Under the pieces are notes generated by a model, which was given only the letters and a program-made list of their open reading frames with translations, was not told the origin of the DNA and searched no databases. The position numbers were made by a program, and so were the translations under genes. A DNA stretch of 64,000 bases from Streptomyces plumbidurans (GTDB lineage Bacteria; Actinomycetota; Actinomycetes; Streptomycetales; Streptomycetaceae): NCBI RefSeq assembly GCF_019857225.1, contig NZ_JAFJSY010000001.1:1-64000 (forward strand), in the 5' to 3' direction. The stretch's first letter is position 1, and every line of letters begins with the position of its first letter. Positions 35,316 to 42,839 of this stretch are shown here, in pieces.

Positions 35316-36346
35316 AGCAGCGCTCCTCCGATCAGGACGCTCGTGATGACGGCCACCGCCGTGGTCGCGGTGGAGAAGCGGAGCGCGAAGGCCCGGCCGA
35401 AGGTGCCCGCCTGAAGGGCGATCAGCTTCAGGTCGACCATCGGGCCGACCACCATGAAGGCCAGCCGTGCGGTGGGCGAGAAGCCGGTGAGGGACGCGGC
35501 GACGAAGGCGTCGGCCTCCGAGCAGACGGCGAGCAGAACCGCGAGTCCGGCCAGGAAGAGCACCGACATCCAGGGGGAACCGGAGAAGGCGTCGAGGACG
35601 GAGCTGGGTACGGCGACATTGAAGGTGGCCGCCGCCATGGCGCCCAGCACCAGGAAGCCGCCGGCCTGGAGGAAGTCGTGCCGGAAGCCGAGGCGGAACT
35701 CCTGCCAGCGGCTGTGGCCCGGCCGATGTCCCGTGTGCCGCGCGGTCGGGCGCAGCCAGTCCTCCCGGCCCAGCCAGAGCCACAGCCAGCCCATCACGGC
35801 GGCGGTCACCAGGGAGGCCAGCAGTCGGGCGGCGACCATGGCCGGGTTGCCGGGGAAGGCGACGGCCGTGGCGGTCAGCACGATCGGGTTGATCGCGGGG
35901 GCGGACAGGAGGAAGGCGAAGGCCGCGGCCGGGGTGACGCCCCGCCGGATCAGGCTGCCGGCGACCGGCACGGAGGCGCACTCGCAGCCGGGCAGGATCG
36001 CGCCCGCCATACCGGCCACCGGGACGGCGAGTGCCGGGCGCCGGGGCAGCACCCTGGTGAACAGGTCGGCCGGTACGAAGGCGTTGATCGCCCCCGACAG
36101 GACCGTGCCGAGCAGCAGGAAGGGCAGCGCCTGAACGGTGATGGCCAGGCAGACCGTGCGCCACGCCGCGACGGCGGGGCCGTTGAGCCATCCGACGCCG
36201 GTGAGTGCGAGGACGGCCGCTATGCCTGCCGCGGCGAGAACGCCGATGGCCCGGGATCGTACGGTGGTGCGGCGCTCCTGCGAGCAGGACGGCGCGAGAA
36301 GCGTCGTCTCCTCCGCCACGGCAACCACTTCATCCGCTTTATACAT
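35312..36346 (-). CDS. PF03773 family permease (YcgR/ArsP-like)
   Basis: 344 residues, about 8-10 TM helices in two halves. Conserved motifs are G-C-E-C-A-S-V-P-V-A-G-S-L-I-R-R-G, A-P-A-I-N-P-I-V, and C-S-E-A-D-A-F-V-A-A-S-L with G-P-M-V-D-L-K. The Cys-Glu-Cys lies in the presumed translocation path. Substrate unknown; homologues include organoarsenical exporters, and the partnered type is thought to handle a metal or thiol. ATG at 36344-36346 starts 2 nt after the stop of the rhomboid-like gene, whose last codons supply GGAG as the Shine-Dalgarno. Coupled at both ends. Confidence 0.87.
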   Translation of the reverse strand: MYKADEVVAVAEETTLLAPSCSQERRTTVRSRAIGVLAAAGIAAVLALTGVGWLNGPAVAAWRTVCLAITVQALPFLLLGTVLSGAINAFVPADLFTRVLPRRPALAVPVAGMAGAILPGCECASVPVAGSLIRRGVTPAAAFAFLLSAPAINPIVLTATAVAFPGNPAMVAARLLASLVTAAVMGWLWLWLGREDWLRPTARHTGHRPGHSRWQEFRLGFRHDFLQAGGFLVLGAMAAATFNVAVPSSVLDAFSGSPWMSVLFLAGLAVLLAVCSEADAFVAASLTGFSPTARLAFMVVGPMVDLKLIALQAGTFGRAFALRFSTATTAVAVITSVLIGGALL

Positions 36347-36348
36347 TT

Positions 36349-37284
36349 CTACTCCGGATGTCGGATTTCGTGGCGAAGATAAGCCAGCTCCCCTCCCCTC
36401 ACCGTGCGCACACGCCGCCACCGCCGAATGAAGGGCCGCGGCCGAGACCGGACTTGAGCGTGCAGGGCCAGCAGAATCGCGGCGCCCACCGCGATCAGGT
36501 GCTCGCGACCGGCCAGATTGGGCACGGCGATCGACTCCCACAGCATGGATCCACCGGTGAGCGTGAACACGATGGGAGCGCGCCGGACGACGGCGACGTA
36601 GGTGAACAGGCCCACGACCGCGGCCGAGGGTCCGGTGTCCAGCACCCGCCCGGCCTCGGGGGGCAGTCCCAGCCCGCCCCAGCCGGGCCCGAGCGCGATC
36701 ATCACGCGCGCCATGAGAGTGCCGGCCAGCGTGGTCACGTACGAGATGAACAGGGTCCTGGACCGGCCCAGCGTCAGCTCGGCCAGCGCGAACGCGAGGA
36801 ACAGCTGCGTGATCCCTGCCCACACGGGCAGGTCGAGTGCCGGTACGTACAGCGACACCGGGGTGCGCAGCAGGGCCAGCCACAGCGGCAGATCGGCGTA
36901 GACACCACCGAGGACGCGGACCACGACCGCGCCGGTCGGCCGCTGCGCCAGCGCATGGAAGAAGATCACGCCGAACGCGGCCACGAACGCCAGGGCCAGT
37001 CCGGACAGCCCGCGCCGCACGAGGGTGCGCACCGGCTCGACGACGATGCCGTACCACTCGCCGCGCAGCGTGCGCCCGATGAATCCCGCCGCTCGCCACA
37101 GTGCGACGCGCAGCCGCTCACGGGTTCGGACGGCGGGTGGGGCGGCCGGTACGACCGAGGCGACCGGGGCGACCATCGGCCGACCGGAAACCGGCGCGTG
37201 CGGGCCCGCCTCGTCCGTGCGCGAGTCGCCGGTGCCTGGTTCGTTCTCGGCGCCGGGCTCGCAGCGCTCCCCCGTGCGTAGCAA
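36349..37284 (-). CDS. Rhomboid-like membrane protein
   Basis: 311 residues if read from the TTG at 37282-37284 (GGGGGAG just ahead, but only 2 nt away); an ATG at 37176 is the alternative and would remove a disordered 36-residue leader. At least five TM segments are visible (GVIFFHALA; LPLWLALLRTPVSLYV; QLFLAFALAELTLG; FISYVTTLAGTLMARV; AAVVGLFTYVAVV). L-D-T-G-P-S-A-A-V-V-G stands where rhomboid proteases have GxSG, so the Ser could be Ser of G-P-S-A; a catalytic His is not clear. Reads into the permease with 2-nt spacing. Function unknown. Confidence 0.68.
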   Translation of the reverse strand: MLRTGERCEPGAENEPGTGDSRTDEAGPHAPVSGRPMVAPVASVVPAAPPAVRTRERLRVALWRAAGFIGRTLRGEWYGIVVEPVRTLVRRGLSGLALAFVAAFGVIFFHALAQRPTGAVVVRVLGGVYADLPLWLALLRTPVSLYVPALDLPVWAGITQLFLAFALAELTLGRSRTLFISYVTTLAGTLMARVMIALGPGWGGLGLPPEAGRVLDTGPSAAVVGLFTYVAVVRRAPIVFTLTGGSMLWESIAVPNLAGREHLIAVGAAILLALHAQVRSRPRPFIRRWRRVRTVRGGELAYLRHEIRHPE

Positions 37285-37466
37285 GACTCCCCCTGACCCG
37301 GCGAAAGTGACCTCAAGCCGCGCAGGTCACGCCACCCCGCCCGAGGACCAGGGGGTGTCCGGCGGATCAGCTGGGCGTCACGGGGCCCGGCACGCACATG
37401 GAGCCCCGGTCGGGTCGGCCGAGACGTACTGTCTCCCGCGGCCGCCCTGATCCGCAGGGCACCCGC

Positions 37467-38246
37467 CTAGGCCCGGCGGCGGGGCTTCCTGCGCTTGGCG
37501 CCCTTGGAGACGCCGGAACCGCCTCGCGGGTTGCCCGCCGTGGTCTTCCCCACGGCGGGCTTGCGCCCAGCACCGGACTTGGCGCCGGCCTTCGCCTTGG
37601 TACCGGCCTTCGCCTCGCCCTCCGGCTCCGTCGCCTTACGGCCACGGGAGCTGTTGACCGTGCGGCCGCGGACGATGCCGATGAAGTCCTCGACCAGCTC
37701 CGTGGTCGCCTCCTCGGGCCAGGCGAGGGCGACGGCGGACTGGGGGGCGTCCACGACGGGCCGGTGGGTGAGGTCCCTGCGGTGGTGGAGGCGGGCCAGC
37801 GACTGGGGCACGACGAGGAGGCCGACGCCCGCCGCGACGAGTTCGACGGCGTCCTCTGTGGTCGCGGGGCGCTCGAAGGCGGGCTCGCCGGGCGGGCGGT
37901 CCCACTCGAAGACGTCGTCCAGCGGGTGGAAGAGGACCTCGTCCGCGAGATCGGCGACGGTCGCCTCGTCCGCCGCCGTGATCACGTGGTCCTTGGGGAC
38001 CACGACGACCGTCGCCTCCGTGTACAGGGGGATGGCGCTGAAGTACGTCCGGTCGACCGGCAGGCGTACGAGTCCGGCGTCGGCCTGCCCCGCGCGCAGC
38101 ACCTCGCAGACCTCGGCGGCCGGTACGGCATGGAGGCTCAGCGGGATGTCCGGCAGGCGTTCGTTCCAGATCCGCACCCACTTGGCGGGCGTCGCCCCCG
38201 GGACGTACGCGAGCCTGAACGCGGGGGATGCTTGCGGGTCTGTCAC
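37467..38246 (-). CDS. LysR-type effector-binding domain without HTH, with basic histone-like tail
   Basis: 259 residues. Residues about 10-190 are a type-2 periplasmic-binding-protein fold as in LysR regulators (FRLAYVPGATPAKWVRIW, AGQADAGLVRLP, AIPLYTEATVVVVPKDH, TTEDAVELVAAGVGLLVVP), but no N-terminal helix-turn-helix exists. Residues about 194-259 are Lys/Arg/Ala/Gly-rich (R-G-R-K, K-A-K-A-G-A-K, K-R-R-K-P-R-R-R-A), like the tails of bacterial histone H1-type proteins. DNA binding may thus come from the tail (inference). Leaderless: TAACCT lies 6 nt before the GTG. Divergent from DUF5997, 58 bp apart. Confidence 0.82.
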   Translation of the reverse strand: MTDPQASPAFRLAYVPGATPAKWVRIWNERLPDIPLSLHAVPAAEVCEVLRAGQADAGLVRLPVDRTYFSAIPLYTEATVVVVPKDHVITAADEATVADLADEVLFHPLDDVFEWDRPPGEPAFERPATTEDAVELVAAGVGLLVVPQSLARLHHRRDLTHRPVVDAPQSAVALAWPEEATTELVEDFIGIVRGRTVNSSRGRKATEPEGEAKAGTKAKAGAKSGAGRKPAVGKTTAGNPRGGSGVSKGAKRRKPRRRA

Positions 38247-38252
38247 GCTGCC

Positions 38253-38297
38253 AGGTTACCGGCCGTGGTCGGTGGGCCCGCACCCGCTCGATACCCT
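38253..38297. promoter_or_regulatory. Divergent leaderless promoters (LysR-like and DUF5997 genes)
   Basis: Minus strand TAACCT (38258-38253) is 6 nt from the GTG at 38246; plus strand TACCCT (38292-38297) is 7 nt from the ATG at 38305. Neither gene has a Shine-Dalgarno. Only about 58 bp separate the two starts, so one bound regulator could control both. Confidence 0.5.
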
Positions 38298-38304
38298 TGA
38301 CCTC

Positions 38305-38709
38305 ATGAAGTCGCACCAGAGCACCCAGACGATGAAGCCCGCGACCGCGGCGAAGAAGCTGGGTGTCTACCTCGAGGCCACCCCCGCCGAGTTCCAGGAG
38401 GGCACCGTCTCGCGGGCCGAGCTCGACCAGCTGCAGGCCGATCCGCCCGCGTGGCTGCGTGAGCTCAGGGCCAACGGTCCGCACCCCCGTCCGGTGGTCG
38501 CGGCGAAGCTGGGCGTCTCCATCTCCGGCCTCGCCCGCGCCGGCATCACGGACGCCCTGACCACCGAGCAGATCGAGTCGCTGAAGCAGGAGCAGCCCGA
38601 GTGGCTGGTCCAGGAGCGCGCCGTCCAGGCCGACGTCCGCAAGGAGGGCGCGCGCATCAAGAAGCGGAACGCGGAGCGCGCGGCGCGCAGCGAGAGCAAG
38701 GACTCCTGA
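38305..38709 (+). CDS. DUF5997 family protein
   Basis: 134 residues, charged and helical: K-P-A-T-A-A-K-K-L-G-V-Y-L-E-A-T-P-A-E-F-Q opens it, A-A-K-L-G-V-S-I-S-G-L-A-R-A-G-I looks like a helix-turn-helix-type repeat of the first K-K-L-G-V-Y, and the C-terminus is basic (EGARIKKRNAERAARSES). Function unknown; a DNA-interacting role is possible given the basic tail and the divergent LysR-like partner. ATG follows TACCCT by 7 nt without Shine-Dalgarno. Confidence 0.82.
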   Translation: MKSHQSTQTMKPATAAKKLGVYLEATPAEFQEGTVSRAELDQLQADPPAWLRELRANGPHPRPVVAAKLGVSISGLARAGITDALTTEQIESLKQEQPEWLVQERAVQADVRKEGARIKKRNAERAARSESKDS

Positions 38710-38849
38710 GCCGGACCTTCCGCTACGGCGCCCGGCGTAGTCCGCGACGGTCGGTCGCCGTCCGCTGCCGCTAAGTGCACGACGCATCGACCTGACGGTG
38801 CGTCACGACGAAGGTCACAAAAGCGTATCGGACATTCCGCCCGTCAACC

Positions 38850-38879
38850 TTCACACGAGCCGCACAAGTTGGCTAGCGT
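38850..38879 (+). promoter_or_regulatory. Promoter of the riboswitch-NlpC/P60 transcript
   Basis: TTCACA (38850-38855), 18-nt spacer, TAGCGT (38874-38879). The start would fall near 38886, about 45 nt before the riboswitch P1 helix and about 220 nt before the ATG. Confidence 0.45.
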
Positions 38880-38929
38880 GGCATCAGGCCGCTCGAGTTC
38901 CTCCGGCGAACCCCGTCGGGACGTGCGGC

Positions 38930-39084
38930 CTCCGCCGAATCCGGTGCGCCCTCGCGGCAGCCGGAACCGGGGACCCAACCGAACGATGGGGTGAATCGGC
39001 CCAACTGCCCACCAGGGCAAGGGTCGTAGGGCATGCCTTCCGGAAACGACCGCCCGAACCCGACAGCTAACTCGGTAGGCGGAG
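38930..39084 (+). ncRNA. c-di-AMP (ydaO/yuaA) riboswitch
   Basis: The conserved blocks occur in the right order: CCGCCGAATCCGG (38933 on), ACCGGGGACCCAACCG, GGGGTGAATCGG, AGGGTCGTAGGG, GAACCCGACAGCTAACTCGG and TAGGCGGAG. CTCCGCC (38930-38936) pairs with GGCGGAG (39078-39084) to close P1. This class binds cyclic di-AMP and in actinobacteria sits ahead of resuscitation and NlpC/P60 wall-hydrolase genes, where ligand turns expression off. The Shine-Dalgarno GGAAGGAG (39088-39095) follows P1 directly, so the switch may act on ribosome access or on termination. The rest of the 396-nt gap shows only the promoter. Confidence 0.92.
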
Positions 39085-39105
39085 TACGGAAGGAGTACGG
39101 CTCCC

Positions 39106-40959
39106 ATGGCGCCGGAACGACCATCGCGCTCGGGCGGCTCCGGCCTCCCCGGAGTGCGCAATTCCGCCATCGCCACGGCGGCCCTCACCTCGGTGGCCCT
39201 GTTCTCACAGACCGCCGACGCCGCAGCCGCAGGGGACGAGGGTCCCAGCCGCGAAGACGTCCAGCAGCGGGTGAGCAGCCTCTACGACCGGGCCGAGAGC
39301 GACACCGGTCTGCACAACATCACCCGGGCGCAGTCGGCCGCTTCGCGTGGCCGCGGCGCCCCGGCCGGCGGTGGCCGCGCCTCGGATCCCGAGCTGGACG
39401 CCATCGCGCGGCAGTGGTTCCAGGGAGCACGCTCGGCGCTGGGCCCGACGGTCCCGGCCGCCCTGCCCGCCGACCGCAAGCCCGCCCGGCGCTCGGCGTC
39501 CCGTCCGGAGCGCCCCCGGCCCGCGCGCTCCGCGGAAGGTCCGTCCGAGCCCCGCGCCGGCCGTGAACTGGAGTCCGCCGCCCGACCGATGCTCGAACTG
39601 CCCGCCGCGGAGAACCGGCAGCGGCCCGTGGCGGAGCTGACGGCCGCCCCTACGACCGCACTGCCCGCCGTTCCGACGCAGCGGCAGGAGGTCTCGGCTC
39701 CTCCCGCGGCCCCCGCGCCCGAGCCCCGGCAGGTCACGCTGCGCAGGGCCAAGCAGAACAACCAGCGCAAGATCGCCTCGGCCAGCGACCTGCTGTACCG
39801 CTACACCGCCCGGCAGACGTCCGTGGCCCCGCTCACGGCCGCCCAGCCCCAGCAGGCCCAGCTCCCCCAGGCCCCGGCCCCCTGGCAGCCCCAGGCGGAA
39901 CAGGCCCACCGCGCGGCCGAGGAGGCCTGGCGCCTGCAACAGCCGTCCGTCCTGGACACGGGCGTACCGGCGACGGATGCGGGGCGCATGATGCAGCCGA
40001 GCGTGCTGGACACCGGGGTGCCTGCGGCCGAGGCGGCACGCATGACGCAGCCCAGCGTGCTGGACACGGGGGCGCCCGCTACCGCGGACTGGCGCACGCA
40101 GCAGCCCGGCGTTCTGGACACCGGCGTCGGCATGCCCATGAGCCAGGACTGGGGCATGCAGCAGCCGTCCGTCCTGGACACGGGCGTCCCCACGGCCGAG
40201 GCGGCGCGCATGATGCAGCCCAGCGTGCTCGACACCGGCGTACCTGCCTCGGCGGACTGGCGCACGCCCCAGCCCACGGTTCTCGACACCGGCATCCCCG
40301 CCACCACGGACTGGCGCACTCAGCAACCGAGCGTCCTTGACACCGGCGTCGGCATGCCCCTGAGCCAGGATTGGCGCACCCAGCAACCGAGCGTCCTCGA
40401 CACCGGCGTCGGCATCCCCATGAGCCAGGACTGGGGCATGCAGCAGCCCAGCGTCCTCGACACGGGCGCTCCCACGGCCGAGGCGGCGCGCATGATGCAG
40501 CCCAGCGTGCTCGACACCGGCGTGCCCGTCGCCGCCGACTGGCGCACGCCCCAGCCCGCCGTACTCGACCCCGGCGTCCGGGCGGCCGAGGCGCCCGTCG
40601 GGACCAAGGCCGACCGGGCCGTCGCCTTTGCTCGTGCGCAGATCGGCAGGCCGTGTCTGTGGGGTGCGGTCGGGCCGGAGTCGTATGACAACGCCGGTCT
40701 CACGCAGGCCGCGTGGAAGGCAGCCGGAGTCGCCCTGCCCCGGAGCACGTCCGAGCAGGCGAGTGCCGGCAGAGTGGTCCCGATCGCCGAGAGCCGCCCG
40801 GGTGACCTGATCTTCTTCCACGACAACTTCAGCCACGTAGGCCTGTACACCGGCAACGGCCTGATGATCCATGCGCCCGGCCCAGGTTCGGTCATCCGCG
40901 AGGAGTCGATCCACAACGCCGGGGAGGCCGCGATCCGCATAGCCGTGCGTCCTGCCTGA
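39106..40959 (+). CDS. Secreted NlpC/P60-domain protein with QPSVLDTG repeats; catalytic Cys replaced
   Basis: 617 residues. Signal peptide about 15-42 (ending DAAAA). A Pro/Ala/Arg-rich spacer runs to about 275, twelve repeats of QPSVLDTG(V/A/I)P type lie at about 279-498, and a C-terminal NlpC/P60 domain at about 500-617. The domain keeps S-H-V-G-L-Y (His577) and M-I-H-A-P (His589), but the invariant D-C-S-G is Y-D-N-A-G (Asn529). A Cys517 occurs in R-P-C-L-W-G where a Tyr is usual. Controlled by a c-di-AMP riboswitch, so linked to cell-wall remodelling. It may be a binding protein or a relocated-Cys enzyme. Confidence 0.88.
   Translation: MAPERPSRSGGSGLPGVRNSAIATAALTSVALFSQTADAAAAGDEGPSREDVQQRVSSLYDRAESDTGLHNITRAQSAASRGRGAPAGGGRASDPELDAIARQWFQGARSALGPTVPAALPADRKPARRSASRPERPRPARSAEGPSEPRAGRELESAARPMLELPAAENRQRPVAELTAAPTTALPAVPTQRQEVSAPPAAPAPEPRQVTLRRAKQNNQRKIASASDLLYRYTARQTSVAPLTAAQPQQAQLPQAPAPWQPQAEQAHRAAEEAWRLQQPSVLDTGVPATDAGRMMQPSVLDTGVPAAEAARMTQPSVLDTGAPATADWRTQQPGVLDTGVGMPMSQDWGMQQPSVLDTGVPTAEAARMMQPSVLDTGVPASADWRTPQPTVLDTGIPATTDWRTQQPSVLDTGVGMPLSQDWRTQQPSVLDTGVGIPMSQDWGMQQPSVLDTGAPTAEAARMMQPSVLDTGVPVAADWRTPQPAVLDPGVRAAEAPVGTKADRAVAFARAQIGRPCLWGAVGPESYDNAGLTQAAWKAAGVALPRSTSEQASAGRVVPIAESRPGDLIFFHDNFSHVGLYTGNGLMIHAPGPGSVIREESIHNAGEAAIRIAVRPA
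39940..40599 (+). repeat. Twelve in-frame 54-60-bp repeats encoding QPSVLDTG units
   Basis: Codon-aligned repeats begin at Q279 and end near residue 498. Units are of two kinds: short ones ending AEAARMM or ADWRTP and long ones with GVGMPMSQDWGMQ. Several neighbouring units are nearly identical in DNA, which points to recent duplication and possible length variation among strains. Confidence 0.85.
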
Positions 40960-40995
40960 GGGTCCTGAGGGGCTCTAGAGGGTCTGCGCGCAGAT

Positions 40996-41048
40996 CAGCG
41001 CCGTCGACACAGCCAGTTCCTGCAGTCCTGGTGGCGTCGACGGCGCTG
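40996..41048. repeat. 13-bp perfect inverted repeat with 27-nt loop
   Basis: CAGCGCCGTCGAC (40996-41008) and GTCGACGGCGCTG (41036-41048). It lies 37 nt after the NlpC/P60 stop. The loop has a further CCAG/CTGG pairing. It may be a first terminator or an RNA stability element for the riboswitch-controlled mRNA, or a protein site for the LuxR gene downstream. Confidence 0.55.
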
Positions 41049-41106
41049 TGCGGTTTCCGGGCATCGGCCGGGGTGGCGATCCGTGGAGGATCTGGCGGCG
41101 ATGAGT

Positions 41107-41147
41107 CGTGCGGGGCCGCCGCTCCCCCGCGTCGGCGGCCCCGCACG
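41107..41147. terminator. Very strong hairpin after the NlpC/P60 gene
   Basis: A perfect 15-bp stem, CGTGCGGGGCCGCCG (41107-41121) with its complement at 41133-41147, loop 11 nt. It lies in the 366-bp gap between NlpC/P60 and the LuxR gene; apart from this and the inverted repeat at 40996 I see nothing else in the gap. Confidence 0.8.
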
Positions 41148-41325
41148 GTGGGGAGACTTCGCGGCGTCCCCCCTGGCGCCGGGAGCTCCCCCGCTGCGGC
41201 CTGCGTCGGGCCGGTGTGCTGGAGTACATCCGAGAACGACGCTGTTGCCCGGATCAAGTCTCGGGCAGCGTGGGCGTCGCCGGTATGGGGACAACTGCGT
41301 ACGCGGCGGACGAGCGGAGAGGAAC

Positions 41326-42120
41326 GTGACTCAGGTGCCGGGCGATCCCCGGGAACGCATGCTGTCGGTGGCGGTCGCCGCGCTCAACGAACGGGAGCCC
41401 GAGCGGCTGTGGCCGCTGGTGGCGGGCGCGCTGCCGGGTCTGTGCGGCGGCGAGACCATGGTCTACAAGCTCGACGACTGGAACGAGTCCGAAGGCACGG
41501 TCGGCTTGCCGCCGGCCCTGACCGCCGCGTTCGAAGGGCTCGCGGAGAAGGACGTGGGCCTGTTGCGTGCGGGGTATCCGTTCGTGGCGCGCTACGCGGC
41601 CGGGACCGACCGGACACCCCTGACGGCGAGCCGTACCGCCGGGCGCGCGTGGCCGGTGAGCCCGACGGCACGGCTCATCGGTGACGTCATGGACGCGGAC
41701 GATGTGCTGGCGATTCCGCTGCCGGGCACCACGACGCCGATCACCGGGTGCATGGTCTACCGCTCCGGCAAGGACTTCACCGACGACCACGTACGCACGG
41801 CCCAGCAGCTGCAACCGCTGCTGGCCGCGGTCGAGGAGCAGCGGCAACTGCTGGAGCGCCTGCGGCGGGCGACTGCTTCGTCCCTTGCCGGGGGCTCCAC
41901 TCTTGAGGTCGCCGCGGACTGCGCGCTCACGCCCCGGGAGCTGACGGTTCTGCTGCTGCTCACGGAGGCCCTGACCGCGGCCGCGATCGGGCGCCGGCTC
42001 GGCATCTCCGACCGTACGGTCCACAAGCACATCGAGAAGATCTACCGCAAGCTCGGCACCCGTGACCGCATCAGCACGGTCCTGCGGGCGCAGCAGCTGG
42101 GGCTGGTCCCCGGTCCCTGA
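41326..42120 (+). CDS. LuxR-type helix-turn-helix regulator with GAF-like N-terminus
   Basis: 264 residues. The N-terminal about 170 residues (LSVAVAALNEREPERLWPLVAGALPGL ... DVLAIPLPGTTTPITGCMVYRSGKDFTDDHVRTAQQLQPLLAAV) look like a divergent GAF sensor. The C-terminal HTH is LTPRELTVLLLLTEALTAAAIGRRLGISDRTVHKHIEKIYRKLGTRDR, with K-H-I-E-K-I-Y-R-K-L as recognition/dimer helix. No phospho-acceptor receiver domain, so it is probably ligand-driven. GGAGAGG precedes the GTG at 41326. The last 50 bp overlap the convergent DinB gene. Confidence 0.83.
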   Translation: MTQVPGDPRERMLSVAVAALNEREPERLWPLVAGALPGLCGGETMVYKLDDWNESEGTVGLPPALTAAFEGLAEKDVGLLRAGYPFVARYAAGTDRTPLTASRTAGRAWPVSPTARLIGDVMDADDVLAIPLPGTTTPITGCMVYRSGKDFTDDHVRTAQQLQPLLAAVEEQRQLLERLRRATASSLAGGSTLEVAADCALTPRELTVLLLLTEALTAAAIGRRLGISDRTVHKHIEKIYRKLGTRDRISTVLRAQQLGLVPGP

Positions 42121-42730
42121 GCCGGTACAGGTCGCGCAGCAGGGCGATCTCCGCGCCGTGGTGCAGGACCTCCTGGTTGACCCACCACACGATGTCGACG
42201 AACGGCTCCTCCGGGTCGCTGCCGTGGGGATAGGTGCAGTGGCCGACCGTGTCGAGCGCCGTGTCGTCGGTGCTCAGCAGCGCGTTGCGCCAGGCCGTGA
42301 CGCCGGTGTCGAAGGCGGTGAGCGCTGCCGCGGCGTCGCCGCTGACCACGTAGTCGTCGCGGGTGAGGCGGTGGCTGCCCGCGGTGTGGTCGGCGCGGAG
42401 CCAGAGCATCTCGCTCAGATGACTCAGCCGCCAGGCGAGGGTGGTGAAGGGCGGCGGCCAGGGGTGCGGGTAGGGCGCGGCGTCGCGTCCCCAGGGGCTG
42501 TCGGCCCGGCCGGCCAGGTGCGTCGCTCGGGGTCCCGGCCCGTCCCTGCGCCGCCGCACGGACCAGCAGTCCGGTACGGGCTCCCAGAGGTACTCCTCGT
42601 CGGTCAGGGCAGCGACCTCGGTGTCCGAGCCGTCCCCGCTGTCCATCACGGGCCCCGTCAGACGGGCGGCGAGGCGCTCGCAGGCGAAGTCGAACTGGTC
42701 CAGCAGCGGGGCAAGGCGCGATGAGGTCAC
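42071..42730 (-). CDS. DinB-like (YfiT/DUF664) metalloenzyme superfamily protein
   Basis: 219 residues, four-helix bundle expected. The putative metal ligands are His in R-L-S-H-L-S-E-M and the pair in N-Q-E-V-L-H-H-G-A-E-I-A-L-L-R-D-L-Y. The N-terminal half contains E-Y-L-W-E-P-V-P-D-C-W-S-V-R, the family's W-x-P dinner-plate region. Members include thiol-dependent (mycothiol, bacillithiol) transferases and uncharacterised proteins; activity here is unknown. AGGGAG lies 5 nt before the GTG at 42728-42730. Confidence 0.82.
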   Translation of the reverse strand: MTSSRLAPLLDQFDFACERLAARLTGPVMDSGDGSDTEVAALTDEEYLWEPVPDCWSVRRRRDGPGPRATHLAGRADSPWGRDAAPYPHPWPPPFTTLAWRLSHLSEMLWLRADHTAGSHRLTRDDYVVSGDAAAALTAFDTGVTAWRNALLSTDDTALDTVGHCTYPHGSDPEEPFVDIVWWVNQEVLHHGAEIALLRDLYRLRDRGPAPAAAPAGPC

Positions 42731-42839
42731 CGACACTCCCTTGGCGAGGTCCGACGGCGCCCGGAGGGACCCGGACCGACCGGTCCGCCAGCCTGGCACG
42801 ACCGGGCGGCGGCCCGCCTCTCGTTTTCCGTCGCCGGTC

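Noticed and set aside
37176..37466. An extra small gene between the rhomboid-like and LysR-like genes
   Set aside because: No frame in this 180-bp gap shows a Shine-Dalgarno plus plausible codon bias.
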